Source of the DNA: JBNGOQ01 sp050589645 | Lineage (GTDB): Bacteria; Bacteroidota; Bacteroidia; Flavobacteriales; Flavobacteriaceae | Assembly: GCF_050589645.1 (NCBI RefSeq) | Contig: NZ_JBNGOQ010000002.1 | Span: 806,001-870,000, forward strand | Length of the DNA stretch: 64,000 nt | Direction: 5' to 3' | In this document: piece by piece, positions 36,158 to 45,180 of the stretch | Numbering within the stretch: the stretch's first letter is position 1 | Layout: each line of letters begins with the position of its first letter | Program-made: the position numbers and the translations under genes | Notes under the pieces: model-generated | The model's database searches: none | The model's input: only the letters and a program-made list of their open reading frames with translations | Told to the model about the DNA's origin: nothing

Positions 36158-38023
36158 ATGCCTAGGGGAAGAAAATATTGTTTGGAAAAAGAGGGCTTTC
36201 GAAAAGTCCTAGTGCTCCTAATGTTTGCAATTCAAGGCCTTTATGCCCAGACTGTCTTTGTAATCGATCAACTTCCGGAGCACACGCCCCAAGGGGATTC
36301 CTTTTTTCTTGCCGGTATTTTTAATGAATGGGATGCCGCTGATACGAACTATCGGTTCGAACAGGGTGCTGATGGCAAATACTACACAAAACCCAAGACC
36401 TTTAAGGATGCCACAATCTCCTTCCTGATCACAAGAGGGAGCTGGGAAACGGTAGAGACCGGAAGCAAGGGCGTTCCCATAGTAACAAGAAAATTATCGT
36501 TTACCAATGCCCGGGACACTGTTGTGATGCAGGTAGAAGACTGGTCCGATACAGGGTTTATCGAAAATCCGGTGCAAAGGGTCACCATAAAACTGGTGGA
36601 AATCCCGGAAAATACCCCGCCCGATGCCCCAATCTATATCGCCGGAAACTTTAACGGCTGGGTCCCCGGCGATAAACGCTATAGGCTAGACAAAGCGGAG
36701 GATGGCACGTTTAGCGTCCAGGTACCAGTGTATTGGACCCAATTGGCCTATAAGTTCACCAGGGGCAATTGGCATACCGTGGAAGGAAAGGCCTATGGCC
36801 GTCCACGCTTGGATCGCGTTAGCCAAATTGATGCCGATCCCTATAGGGAGCCCGTGGTCGCCAGAATTATGCACTGGGAAGATCAATCTTCGGGCCTCTT
36901 CAATCCCTATACGTTGATCTTGATCCTGACCGCTATACAGGGTATCCTTCTTATCCTTATCATCAATTCCTATGAGAACAATAACAGGAATGCCAATAGG
37001 ATCTTGAGCATCCTGCTGTTTCTAATTTCCTTTGTTCTGCTGTCACGGGTCTCCATTTACGATCGGGACGTGTACAAACTATTCCCACGGCTCTCCCTTC
37101 TTCCAGATTTGGTGTACTTTCTTTACGCTCCGCTGTTTATGGTTTATATAAAGCGCCTCTTAAAGACCCCAGGCGAAAAACGCAGACGATTATGGCTGCA
37201 TTTTATTCCCTTTGCCTTGCAGGTTTTGGTCTATATCCCACTGCTTTTTGAACCTGTGCACCTCTTCATAGACCGTGGCCTGTCCCAGTTGTACCCCTCC
37301 ACCCTATATATTACCATTGGTGGAGTGGCCCTGCTCTTCAATATGTGGTATTGGTTCAATCTGCGATTCATTATAGCGCGCTACCTTAAAAATGTGGAGG
37401 ATACCTATTCCACCGATCAAAATATTGTGTACCTCAACAACATTATGGCTTTGAAGGCCATATGTTTGGGGCTTTGGTTAATTACGTACATCATTGGTGC
37501 GGTGGGCTATGCCATAGGCCACGATTTTAAAGGGCTGACCTCGGCCTTGGTAGACACCACTTGGGTGGTGTTTTCACTGACGGTTTATCTTCTGGGCTAT
37601 TTTGCCATAAAACAACCGGAAATATTCAAGATCCATGAGAAGGCAGAGCATGAAACGGCTAAGCTCACGCTGAACGATGTGGAAATCGTACACTTAAAGG
37701 AAGAGCTTAAAAATGCTATGGAAGCAGACAAGGCGTATCTAAATCCTTCATTGAACTTGCCCGAACTGGCCCAGCAGATCAATTCCAACGTGCATATGCT
37801 ATCGCGTGCCATCAACGAGGGCTTCGATAAAAATTTCAGGGATTTTGTGAACTACTATCGGGTCATGGATTTTATTGATCGTGCCAAACAGGGCGATTAT
37901 AAGAACCAGACCTTTCTGGGCATTGCCCTGGATGTGGGTTTCAACTCAAAATCATCCTTTAACCGGTCGTTCAAAAAGATTACGGGGAAGTCGCCACGTG
38001 ATTATTTCAATACCATCGAATAG
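36158..38023 (+). CDS. membrane AraC regulator with tandem starch-binding-like domains
   Basis: 621 residues. Signal peptide (about 15-30), then two similar beta-sandwich domains (about 32-128 and 133-230): FFLAGIFNEWDAAD and YIAGNFNGWVPGD both carry the GxFNxW motif, and ITRGSWETVE and FTRGNWHTVE carry a second shared motif, as in CBM20/CBM48-like modules. About seven membrane helices follow (about 248-500), then a cytoplasmic AraC HTH (about 520-621: NLPELAQQINSNVHMLSRAI, LDVGFNSKSSFNRSFKK). It looks like a one-protein sensor that binds maltooligosaccharide outside and DNA inside, in the role of Bacteroides SusR, whose architecture differs. It lies between the sus operon and the second GH13 gene. 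Confidence 0.88.
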   Translation: MPRGRKYCLEKEGFRKVLVLLMFAIQGLYAQTVFVIDQLPEHTPQGDSFFLAGIFNEWDAADTNYRFEQGADGKYYTKPKTFKDATISFLITRGSWETVETGSKGVPIVTRKLSFTNARDTVVMQVEDWSDTGFIENPVQRVTIKLVEIPENTPPDAPIYIAGNFNGWVPGDKRYRLDKAEDGTFSVQVPVYWTQLAYKFTRGNWHTVEGKAYGRPRLDRVSQIDADPYREPVVARIMHWEDQSSGLFNPYTLILILTAIQGILLILIINSYENNNRNANRILSILLFLISFVLLSRVSIYDRDVYKLFPRLSLLPDLVYFLYAPLFMVYIKRLLKTPGEKRRRLWLHFIPFALQVLVYIPLLFEPVHLFIDRGLSQLYPSTLYITIGGVALLFNMWYWFNLRFIIARYLKNVEDTYSTDQNIVYLNNIMALKAICLGLWLITYIIGAVGYAIGHDFKGLTSALVDTTWVVFSLTVYLLGYFAIKQPEIFKIHEKAEHETAKLTLNDVEIVHLKEELKNAMEADKAYLNPSLNLPELAQQINSNVHMLSRAINEGFDKNFRDFVNYYRVMDFIDRAKQGDYKNQTFLGIALDVGFNSKSSFNRSFKKITGKSPRDYFNTIE

Positions 38024-38051
38024 CTACACTTTCTCCCGGGCTACAAGTATA

Positions 38052-38100
38052 GGTCACTTTATAATTTGAAGCGAAATAACCGCTCCCATGCGCTACTTTG
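38052..38100 (+). promoter_or_regulatory. shared promoter element upstream of the neopullulanase-like gene
   Basis: The element at 38052-38073 (GGTCACTTTATAATTTGAAG followed by CG) is the partner of 28523-28544. GTCA is again 41 nt upstream of a TACTTT box (TACTTTG, 38094-38100). The start codon is 60 bp beyond the box. Confidence 0.55.
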
Positions 38101-38160
38101 AGCCAATAAATTCTAAGGAAGCGCCCAATGTTCCACAACCAATCGATAAAACCAAGTACC

Positions 38161-40020
38161 ATGCGTCCAATTTTTGTTTCTCTTGCCATCCTGTTCTTTC
38201 TTGCCCAAACCCCTTCCCTTGCCCAGCAGACCATAAGCCGGGTAGAACCTCCCAATTGGTGGGTGGGCATGGAGCTCAATACAATCGAAATCCTGGTCTA
38301 TGGCAGGGAGATCGGTGCCCTGGTCCCTAGTCTGGAATCCTATCCCGGGGTGCAGTTGACAAAGGTGAAGACCGTACCCAACAACAATTATCTGTTCCTA
38401 ACACTCCATATCGCTCCCGAAACGACCCCGGGCAATCTCAAATTTGTTTTTGGCGGAGAAAATGGACAGCGAATTCCTTATACCTACCCTTTATTGGCCC
38501 GCGAAGATGGAAGAAAAAATAGTATCGGCTTCAACAGTTCCGATGCCATATACCTGATTACGCCCGATCGCTTTGCCAATGGCAATCCGGGCAACGATAA
38601 CGTAGAGGGGCTGACGGATAAGGCCGACCGTTCCGACAAAGGGGGCAGGCACGGAGGAGATCTGGAAGGCATTATTAAAAACCTGGATTATATAGATGAC
38701 ATGGGTTTTACCGCAATCTGGATGAATCCGGTCTTGGAAAACGCAATGCCCAAAAACAGTTACCATGGCTACGCCACCACGGATTACTACAAGGTGGATC
38801 CGAGATATGGATCCAATGCCATGTTCAAGGAACTCTGTAACGAAGCCAAGGACAGGGGCATGAAGGTGATTATGGACATGATCGTTAACCATTGCGGCCT
38901 GGAACATTGGTGGATGAAAGATCTCCCCTCGGAAGATTGGATCAATCAATGGCCAGAATACACCCAAACGAACCATAGAAAAACGATAATCCTAGACCCC
39001 TATGCCTCCCAGCTGGATACCAGGGAATTTTTTGATGGGTGGTTTGTGCCCAGTATGCCCGATCTTAATCAGCGTAATGCCTCCATGGCCAGCTATTTGA
39101 TACAGAACAGTATTTGGTGGATCGAATACGCGGGTATCGATGGTATCCGTATGGATACCTATCCCTATCCCGATATGTACTTTATGGCCGATTGGACCAA
39201 AGCCATCATGGACGAATACCCCAATTTCAACATTGTGGGCGAAGAATGGGTCACACGGCCCACAATCGTTTCCTACTGGCAAAAAGGCAAGGAAAACTCC
39301 AATGGTTATACCTCACATTTAAAAAGTCTAATGGACTTTCCCCTACAGCATGCCCTAGTGACCTCCCTGGTCTCGGAAAAAACATGGAGCTCTTCCTGGG
39401 TACATGTGTATGAGGTTCTGGGACAGGACTACCTGTATCCAGACCCGAAAAACCTGGTCATTTTTCCTGACAATCACGATATGAGCCGGATCTTCACCCA
39501 GCTTAACGAGGATGTGGACCTTCTAAAAATGGCCCTGGTCTATACGGCAACCATGCGGGGCATTCCCCAATTTTACTATGGTACCGAGGTATTGATGAAG
39601 AATCGGGAATCCGATGATCACGGTCTTATCCGTTCCGATTTTCCCGGAGGTTGGGAAGGCGACAAGATCAATGCCTTTTCAGGAGAGGGGCTGACTCCTG
39701 CGGAAAAGGATATGCAAAGCTTTTTCAAAAAACTGTTGAATTGGAGAAAGGACACCCCTACCCTACATACGGGCAAGTTGATGCAGTTTTCCCCTAAAAA
39801 CGATACCGAAATCTACGCCTTTTTCCGATATGATGATGACCGTAAAATCATGGTAATTTTCAACAAGGAAGCGACCGAGGTGCAACATACCCTGGATCAA
39901 TACCAGGAAATCCTGGGCACCACCCTCTCGGGCAAGGATGTCCTCTCGGGGACCACATTTGAGCAAGTCAATAGTCTCCGAATTCCTGCTAGAACGGCCA
40001 TGATTATTGAAGTAAACTAA
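38161..40020 (+). CDS. neopullulanase/cyclomaltodextrinase-like GH13
   Basis: 619 residues from the ATG at 38161, which starts a clean signal peptide (ending LAQ); an ATG 33 nt upstream is less likely. An N-terminal Cyc-maltodext_N beta domain (about 22-120: WWVGMELNTIEILVYGREIG) precedes the GH13 barrel. Catalytic residues: Asp332 (GIDGIRMDTYPYPD), Glu361 (IVGEEW) and Asp439 (FPDNHDMSR). It should hydrolyse cyclodextrins, pullulan or short maltooligosaccharides in the periplasm, completing starch breakdown after SusCD import; it corresponds in role to SusA. Shares a promoter element with susC. Confidence 0.93.
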   Translation: MRPIFVSLAILFFLAQTPSLAQQTISRVEPPNWWVGMELNTIEILVYGREIGALVPSLESYPGVQLTKVKTVPNNNYLFLTLHIAPETTPGNLKFVFGGENGQRIPYTYPLLAREDGRKNSIGFNSSDAIYLITPDRFANGNPGNDNVEGLTDKADRSDKGGRHGGDLEGIIKNLDYIDDMGFTAIWMNPVLENAMPKNSYHGYATTDYYKVDPRYGSNAMFKELCNEAKDRGMKVIMDMIVNHCGLEHWWMKDLPSEDWINQWPEYTQTNHRKTIILDPYASQLDTREFFDGWFVPSMPDLNQRNASMASYLIQNSIWWIEYAGIDGIRMDTYPYPDMYFMADWTKAIMDEYPNFNIVGEEWVTRPTIVSYWQKGKENSNGYTSHLKSLMDFPLQHALVTSLVSEKTWSSSWVHVYEVLGQDYLYPDPKNLVIFPDNHDMSRIFTQLNEDVDLLKMALVYTATMRGIPQFYYGTEVLMKNRESDDHGLIRSDFPGGWEGDKINAFSGEGLTPAEKDMQSFFKKLLNWRKDTPTLHTGKLMQFSPKNDTEIYAFFRYDDDRKIMVIFNKEATEVQHTLDQYQEILGTTLSGKDVLSGTTFEQVNSLRIPARTAMIIEVN

Positions 40021-40058
40021 CTACGGGGAAGTCCTGTATTTGAGGGTCCAAGAAAGTG

Positions 40059-40607
40059 CTATGGCAACTTCTCCTCCTTGGTGTGAACCTCTAAAATTTT
40101 GTCTTCCCAATTGCCCAATAGTATGCCACTGCCATCGTCCATGGCCAAGTGGGTTTTTCCACTATAGAACCACTTCATCCACCGTTGGGAAAACTGGTAA
40201 TCGAAGCGCACGATCAACAAGGTCTCGCCCGCTTGTACCTCTTTCAACGACCAAGTACCCTTAAAATGATTAAAGGGAAAGGGAAAGCCTTCCTCCGTGT
40301 TCACATCAAAGGCATAAGCACTCCCTTCGTCCCACAGGATGCAGGTCTCTGTCCAACTGGCCTCGCCCTGACTGCAGGACCTAACCATCCCAAGGCCTTG
40401 TCCAGAAACGATCTCTACTGCGGAAATACCCGTGGCATAATGATGGTAATTAGCCACATCGGCCATAACCTCCCAGGCGATGTTCTTGGGTGCCCGGATC
40501 AGCTTTTGATTTTCATGGGTCTCCCAAGAGGGGGAAGTAAAAGCCACCAGCAGCGTCAGGAGCAGGATTCCGGAGAAAACAAGCAACACTACTTTTGATT
40601 TTTTCAT
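40059..40607 (-). CDS. SRPBCC (START/polyketide-cyclase-like) membrane-anchored protein
   Basis: 182 residues. One N-terminal hydrophobic segment (about 7-26), then a SRPBCC helix-grip domain: RAPKNIAWEVMADVANYHHY and a long beta-sheet region with FPFNHFKGTWSLKEV, which is the polyketide-cyclase/dehydrase pattern. Such domains bind hydrophobic ligands in a deep pocket. Upstream of it (40631-40681) is a promoter-like block almost identical to one beside the AraC gene, so the two are probably co-regulated. Confidence 0.8.
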   Translation of the reverse strand: MKKSKVVLLVFSGILLLTLLVAFTSPSWETHENQKLIRAPKNIAWEVMADVANYHHYATGISAVEIVSGQGLGMVRSCSQGEASWTETCILWDEGSAYAFDVNTEEGFPFPFNHFKGTWSLKEVQAGETLLIVRFDYQFSQRWMKWFYSGKTHLAMDDGSGILLGNWEDKILEVHTKEEKLP

Positions 40608-40630
40608 GGGTTCGGATTTTTAAGGTTTCC

Positions 40631-40681
40631 CAATACTAGGAAATGCCCAGATGGTAAACGTACCTCTAAATTGAGCGTGAC
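40631..40681 (-). promoter_or_regulatory. conserved promoter block upstream of the SRPBCC gene
   Basis: On the minus strand, a 23-bp element from 40681 (GTCACGCTCAATTTAGAGGT then ACG) matches 41911-41933 at 21 of 23 positions. Its first base is 43 nt upstream of TAGTATTG (40638-40631), exactly as in the other copy. GGGCATTT in between is also shared. TAGTATTG differs from the -7 consensus TAnnTTTG by one base. Confidence 0.65.
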
Positions 40682-40690
40682 AAAAAAGAC

Positions 40691-41839
40691 TTACTTTAAG
40701 TCCGTACTGCTTTGAAGAAAGCGGGATGGGGTAACTCCGGCATGCTTTTTAAAGACTTTGTTGAAGGTGTTCTTATTGTTGAAACCTGCGTCAAGAGCGA
40801 TGGCCAAGATGGTCAAATGCCGGTATTGCGGATCTTTCAATCTGCGTTTTACCTCCCGATACCTATAGGTATTGAGCAATTCGTAAAAGCTGGTGCCCAG
40901 CTCCATATTCAGGGCCTGGGAAATGAGGTATTTGGGCGTCTCCAAATGGTCCGCTAGTTTAGATAGGGAAAGTTCCGCATCAAGATAGGCCCTATCCTGT
41001 TCCATATAGCTAACAATTTGTCGTGAAAGTTTCCGCAGTTCGGAAGGGGGTGCCTTGGACGCTTCGTACTTTTCCCTACTTTGGTTCAGGAAGATCTCGG
41101 TGAATACTTTGTTGTTCTTCAGTGCAAAGACCAATAAAACATTGATGACCACCGCACAACCGAGCATGGTAATATAGTACGCTTCCCTATGTATTTCGCC
41201 CTGGCCCACAAACCACAATACCCCTATAAAATCCATCGCCCAAAAAATAAGGAAGGCAAAGCCGAATTTTTGCAACCAGCGATATTTGTTCTCCAAAACA
41301 CGTGGGTGGTTCCCAATTCCTCCCCGCTTCAGCATTTTGATGCTAAAATAAATGTAACCGAAGCTATGCAAAATCTGAAAGATCAAAAAGCCGTATACAT
41401 CGGGGGTCAGTACTTGTTTTTCCGAGGCCATCTGGGCATCCAGGAACGCAATCTTTGCCGTTCCGTCCAGCGTATAAAAAGGCATAAAAAATACCAGGGT
41501 CAGCAAGAATGGAATTACGTGCAACAGGTCGGAGGCCCTAACACGGAAATGCGCTGCCCATAGGGATCGGATATAGAAATAATAACAAGGGCCCAACAAC
41601 AGAAGAAAGGGGGTGGCCAGGTGCGTCAAGTGGGGGGAAAACCGATAGAGATGCGAATGTAGGATAAGGTAGTTGAACAGATTGAACACTACGGTGAACA
41701 ACAAGAGCGAAAGAAACATGTTGGACAGGTTCCTGGGATATACCAAAAGCAGTATGCCCATAAAGAAAAGACCCTGGAACAGCCCAAACAGCAGGATGGC
41801 CGACCACAAATCAAAGCTGATGTTAAAAATATCATCCAT
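40691..41839 (-). CDS. membrane-bound AraC-family transcription regulator
   Basis: 382 residues. About seven hydrophobic helices (about 12-240: LWSAILLFGLFQGLFFMGIL, FMPFYTLDG) are followed by an AraC HTH (about 280-382: LSKLADHLETPKYLISQALN, IALDAGFNNKNTFNKVFKK). This is the common Bacteroidota layout of a membrane sensor with DNA-binding output; no periplasmic ligand domain is present, unlike the regulator at 36158. Near-identical promoter blocks lie on both sides of it (40631-40681 and 41911-41961) and are likely binding sites for it. Confidence 0.92.
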   Translation of the reverse strand: MDDIFNISFDLWSAILLFGLFQGLFFMGILLLVYPRNLSNMFLSLLLFTVVFNLFNYLILHSHLYRFSPHLTHLATPFLLLLGPCYYFYIRSLWAAHFRVRASDLLHVIPFLLTLVFFMPFYTLDGTAKIAFLDAQMASEKQVLTPDVYGFLIFQILHSFGYIYFSIKMLKRGGIGNHPRVLENKYRWLQKFGFAFLIFWAMDFIGVLWFVGQGEIHREAYYITMLGCAVVINVLLVFALKNNKVFTEIFLNQSREKYEASKAPPSELRKLSRQIVSYMEQDRAYLDAELSLSKLADHLETPKYLISQALNMELGTSFYELLNTYRYREVKRRLKDPQYRHLTILAIALDAGFNNKNTFNKVFKKHAGVTPSRFLQSSTDLK

Positions 41840-41910
41840 ACGTTGCTCCCTAAAACTACAAATTTAATAGGTGATGCCGTATGAAGTGCTTCCCAACACG
41901 CTACAAATAG

Positions 41911-41961
41911 GTCACCCTCAATTTAGCGGTACGCAAAACCAGGGCATTTGCAATAGTATTG
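41911..41961 (+). promoter_or_regulatory. conserved promoter block upstream of the small membrane protein
   Basis: 23-bp element at 41911-41933 (GTCACCCTCAATTTAGCGGT then ACG), GGGCATTT, and TAGTATTG at 41954-41961, 43 nt from the element start. Mirrors the block before the SRPBCC gene in the direction of its own transcription. Confidence 0.65.
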
Positions 41962-42012
41962 CACCAAAAACAGCGGTAGGCCAAATGGCCCTTTCGCATA
42001 AACAGCACAGCT

Positions 42013-42429
42013 ATGGAAAAGGCATCACTGCTCAGAAAGGCCCTAAGGGCCAACGGATTTTTCTCCTTGGGTTCGGCCCTGGTAGCGATCTTATTGGGCA
42101 ATAGCCTAAGGGCCGTCAACGAGATGGTCAACGGACAGCCAGTGGCTTTTGCCGTACAACTTGTTGTTTTCGGAAGCATTGTATTGTATGCGGCCTACCG
42201 GAAAAAAATACCTAAAATATTGGTCTGGGTCATTATTGTGCTCGATTTTCTCTATGTGCTCATGGGATTTGTCCATCTGGGGATGCAAAACGAATTCAGC
42301 TCGGTAGGTATTGCGCTGATCGTACTCACCAATTTGGCCGTGTTGATTTTTGCCATACTGCAGACCCTGGGCATCCGCAGGTATATGAAAACCCAAAAAA
42401 GCAGTACTTTAACGGACAAAACCTTATAA
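42013..42429 (+). CDS. small membrane protein, unknown function
   Basis: 138 residues with four hydrophobic segments (about 15-33, 48-62, 70-90, 98-120), for example ILVWVIIVLDFLYVLMGFVH. No signal peptide beyond the first helix and no known motif. It is transcribed away from the AraC gene and is followed 7 bp later by the HEAT-like gene. Shares its promoter block with the SRPBCC gene. Confidence 0.75.
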   Translation: MEKASLLRKALRANGFFSLGSALVAILLGNSLRAVNEMVNGQPVAFAVQLVVFGSIVLYAAYRKKIPKILVWVIIVLDFLYVLMGFVHLGMQNEFSSVGIALIVLTNLAVLIFAILQTLGIRRYMKTQKSSTLTDKTL

Positions 42430-42436
42430 GGTATAT

Positions 42437-43063
42437 ATGACTGTTTTGGACAAACTGGCTTCCTCCCTGGACCGGAGGGACGAAATTCCCAACCAGGAAC
42501 TGGCACGGGAAATCGTTACCACGGAAGACGAGGAGGCCGTAACGGAACTAATGGGCCTTTTGAACCATAAGGACAAGGCCGTACTTCACGATTGTATCAA
42601 AGTGCTCTACGAAATCGGGGAGCAAAGGCCTCAGCTGATCGCTAAACACTGGAAACGGTTTTTAACGCTTTTGGAACATAAGGACAATCGCTTGCAGTGG
42701 GGCGCCATGACCGCCCTGGGCACGATTGCCAGGGAAAGGCCCAAAGAGATCCACGCGAAACTCCCGCTCATCATGGATGCGGCGGACAAAGGTTCGGTCA
42801 TTACGCGGGACCATGCCGTGAACATTCTGATACAGCTGGCCGCATTTCCCAAATATGCTAAAAACGCCTTTGCACTGCTCAATGAACAATTGCTGAAAAG
42901 TCCGGTGAACCAACTTCCCATGTATGCCGAAAGAAGCCTGCCCATCATCACCGATCATAACAAAACCCGCTTCGTGGATACGCTTCAACTGCGCTTAAAG
43001 GAGGTAGAAAAGGAAAGTCGCCGTAAGCGCATTGAAAAGGTCTTGAAAAAGGTGATGAAATAG
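42437..43063 (+). CDS. HEAT-repeat-like protein
   Basis: 208 residues, cytoplasmic, all-helical. Repeated units such as EEAVTELMGLLNHKDKAVLH and LLEHKDNRLQWGAMTALGTI are HEAT-like, typical of protein-binding adaptors. No catalytic residue. Likely co-transcribed with the membrane protein 7 bp upstream. It converges with the desaturase-family gene, whose stop is 1 nt away. Confidence 0.75.
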   Translation: MTVLDKLASSLDRRDEIPNQELAREIVTTEDEEAVTELMGLLNHKDKAVLHDCIKVLYEIGEQRPQLIAKHWKRFLTLLEHKDNRLQWGAMTALGTIARERPKEIHAKLPLIMDAADKGSVITRDHAVNILIQLAAFPKYAKNAFALLNEQLLKSPVNQLPMYAERSLPIITDHNKTRFVDTLQLRLKEVEKESRRKRIEKVLKKVMK

Positions 43064-43064
43064 C

Positions 43065-43961
43065 CTAGGGCCACTTTTGGGGTCGTGCCTTGCCCCACTT
43101 CCCCAAACCATAGATAATCTGCCGGAAAAAACCCTTCGGGACCTCTTCATCGCCCGGAAATCCAAGCCCAATGGTGCCACTGTCCTCGGGAATGTAGTTG
43201 GTTCCAAAGAGGTAGTCCCACACACTTAGACTGATGCCGAAATTAACCCCATACTTCCCTTCGGGCAGTTCATAGGCGTGGTGGTACAAATGCATTACCG
43301 GATTGTTGATGAGATATTTTAACGGACCCCAACTCAGCTTAATGTTGGCATGGTTTAGATGACCGATGGCAATGGCCAAAAAGTGTACAATATAGGCCTG
43401 TTCGGGCTCAAAGCCACCCAAAACCATAACTCCAAGGGTTTTTAGGGGCTTGTACAGAATATTTTCCATCCAATGGTAGCGCAAGTGGGCGGCAAAACCC
43501 ATTTCCTTTACTGAATGATGGATTTTGTGGAACTTCCAGAGAAAGGGATAGCGGTGTAGCAAAATATGGGTAAACCACTGCACAAAATCGAGCACCACAA
43601 AAAAAACAATCAACTGTATCCAAAGTGGAAGGCCCGACATGTCTACCAGAACCAAACTTTTTGAGGAAAGCCCCAGGTCGGCGAAGCCCAATTCCAACAG
43701 TTTGTAGAACCCACTGATGACAATGGAAAAAATAAAAAAGTTGAAGAACATATAGAAGCCATCGAGCCAAAAATCCTTCCTAAAAATGGACTGTTGCTTT
43801 CGCCAGGGGAAGCGAATTTCCAGGCCCCAAATAAGCAAGGAGATAAGGATAAGGCCCCAAAAATAATTGATGTACCAGGGTACCTGGAAAAGAATCGATT
43901 TCCAGGTCCAATCGACGCTGCCCCAAAAAGAATCCGTGAAGGCGTTTATATAGTGTTCCAT
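43065..43961 (-). CDS. sterol desaturase / fatty acid hydroxylase family protein
   Basis: 298 residues with four or more membrane helices (about 28-46, 72-92, 120-140, 200-220). The three His clusters of the family are visible: HILLH (about 143), HKIHHS (about 157) and HLYHHAYE (about 232). These bind a di-iron centre that hydroxylates or desaturates lipid or isoprenoid substrates at the membrane. The substrate is unknown. A lipid role would agree with the lipid-like genes at 40 kb, but linkage is not shown. Confidence 0.92.
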   Translation of the reverse strand: MEHYINAFTDSFWGSVDWTWKSILFQVPWYINYFWGLILISLLIWGLEIRFPWRKQQSIFRKDFWLDGFYMFFNFFIFSIVISGFYKLLELGFADLGLSSKSLVLVDMSGLPLWIQLIVFFVVLDFVQWFTHILLHRYPFLWKFHKIHHSVKEMGFAAHLRYHWMENILYKPLKTLGVMVLGGFEPEQAYIVHFLAIAIGHLNHANIKLSWGPLKYLINNPVMHLYHHAYELPEGKYGVNFGISLSVWDYLFGTNYIPEDSGTIGLGFPGDEEVPKGFFRQIIYGLGKWGKARPQKWP

Positions 43962-43986
43962 ATCGCTTTATACACGCTAAAATAGG

Positions 43987-44124
43987 TCAATCTCCCAAGA
44001 AATAGATGGCAATGATGGCCAAAACGGTGGTCAGGGCCAGGATAACGATCAAGATCCGGTACAGTCGCCGCGCGGTTCGCCTATATTTCCTGTGCGTATT
44101 CAAAACTAGCGTGTTTTGGTTCAT
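43987..44124 (-). CDS. small single-helix membrane protein (45 aa)
   Basis: An ATG at 44124 opens 45 codons ending in TGA (43987-43989). The N-terminus is basic (HRKYRRTARRLYR) and residues about 22-43 form a hydrophobic helix (ILIVILALTTVLAIIAIYF). A palindrome lies directly upstream (44128-44145). It sits between the epimerase and desaturase genes on the same strand. Called on composition only. Confidence 0.45.
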   Translation of the reverse strand: MNQNTLVLNTHRKYRRTARRLYRILIVILALTTVLAIIAIYFLGD

Positions 44125-44127
44125 TTT

Positions 44128-44145
44128 AGGTAACCCAGGTTACCT
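44128..44145. repeat. perfect palindrome AGGTAACC-CA-GGTTACCT
   Basis: 8-bp arms with a 2-nt centre, 3 bp upstream of the small membrane protein start and 18 bp beyond the epimerase stop. It may be an operator or a hairpin that masks the ribosome site. Confidence 0.6.
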
Positions 44146-44163
44146 TTTGGGGTCATTCTTTCT

Positions 44164-45171
44164 TTAGAGCACCTGAAACCCATGGGCATAGGGATCGTCA
44201 TCGTCAATGACAATGGTGTTACGCCCGTAGATCTTGGCCCAACCCTGTATGCTGGGTACAATGGCGGTATGTCCAGCTAGGGTGGTCACGGCCTCTATCC
44301 TTCCAATAAACTGGGACCCAATGTAGCTTTCGTGTACAAAGGGCTCTCCCGGCTTAAGTTTTCTCTGGGCATACCACTGCGCCATCCGTGCCGAGGTACC
44401 GGTGCCACAAGGGGAGCGATCAATGGCCTTGTCGCCATAGAACACCGCATTCCTTGCTGTTGCCTCTGGCGAAATGGGCGTTCCTGTCCACAACATATGG
44501 CTCACGTCCCTGATGTTCGGATCTTCAGGGTGTATAAAACGGTCCGGGTACTTGAGGTTGATCTTTTTTCGAAGCTCTTGGCTCAGTCCAATAAGTTCAC
44601 TGGCCGAAAAATCCTGTATGCCGCTAAAATTGGTTTGTGGATCCACAATGGCGTAGAAATTCCCTCCATAGGCCACATCAAAATGAAGTTCCCCCAATGT
44701 TGTGCTCATCACGGCAAGCCCTTGGGCCGCTAGGTAGGATTTTACATTGGTAATCTGTACCCACTGTACCTTACCATCGGTCTGTTCGTAACGGATCTCC
44801 ACCACGCCCGCGGGCGTCTCCATCCGTAGTTTTCCTGGGGTTTTTGGGGTAACAAGGCCTTCTTCCAGCGCAATGGTCACCGTGCCGATCGTACCATGTC
44901 CGCACATGGGCAGACATCCACTGGTCTCAATGAACAGTACGGCAAAGTCATTTTCCGAATCGGCTGCGGGGTACAGCATACTGCCGCTCATCATATCATG
45001 GCCCCTTGGTTCGAACATGAGTCCCCGACGGATCCAATCGTATTCCTCCATAAAATGCAGTCGCTTTTCCTTTATGGTCTTACCCTTCAGTTTGGGCTTG
45101 CCGGAGACCACCAGGCGTACGGGATTGCCACAAGTATGTGCATCGATGCAGCTAAAGGTGGTTCTGGCCAT
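44164..45171 (-). CDS. 4-hydroxyproline 2-epimerase (proline racemase family)
   Basis: 335 residues. Both catalytic Cys are present: Cys90 in LPMCGHGTIG and Cys255 in DRSPCGTGTSARMAQ. Two Cys mean an epimerase/racemase, since the related trans-3-hydroxyproline dehydratases have Thr at the second place. It converts trans-4-hydroxy-L-proline to cis-4-hydroxy-D-proline, the first step of the hydroxyproline pathway. The next gene, 9 bp upstream, is the pathway's semialdehyde dehydrogenase, which supports hydroxyproline over proline as substrate. Confidence 0.92.
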   Translation of the reverse strand: MARTTFSCIDAHTCGNPVRLVVSGKPKLKGKTIKEKRLHFMEEYDWIRRGLMFEPRGHDMMSGSMLYPAADSENDFAVLFIETSGCLPMCGHGTIGTVTIALEEGLVTPKTPGKLRMETPAGVVEIRYEQTDGKVQWVQITNVKSYLAAQGLAVMSTTLGELHFDVAYGGNFYAIVDPQTNFSGIQDFSASELIGLSQELRKKINLKYPDRFIHPEDPNIRDVSHMLWTGTPISPEATARNAVFYGDKAIDRSPCGTGTSARMAQWYAQRKLKPGEPFVHESYIGSQFIGRIEAVTTLAGHTAIVPSIQGWAKIYGRNTIVIDDDDPYAHGFQVL

Positions 45172-45180
45172 ACGTTCTGT

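Noticed and set aside
3322..43989. TAGGTCA 7-mers at 3322 and 43983 as further copies of the sus element
   Set aside because: A 7-mer is expected several times by chance in 64 kb and the longer flanks and spacing do not match.
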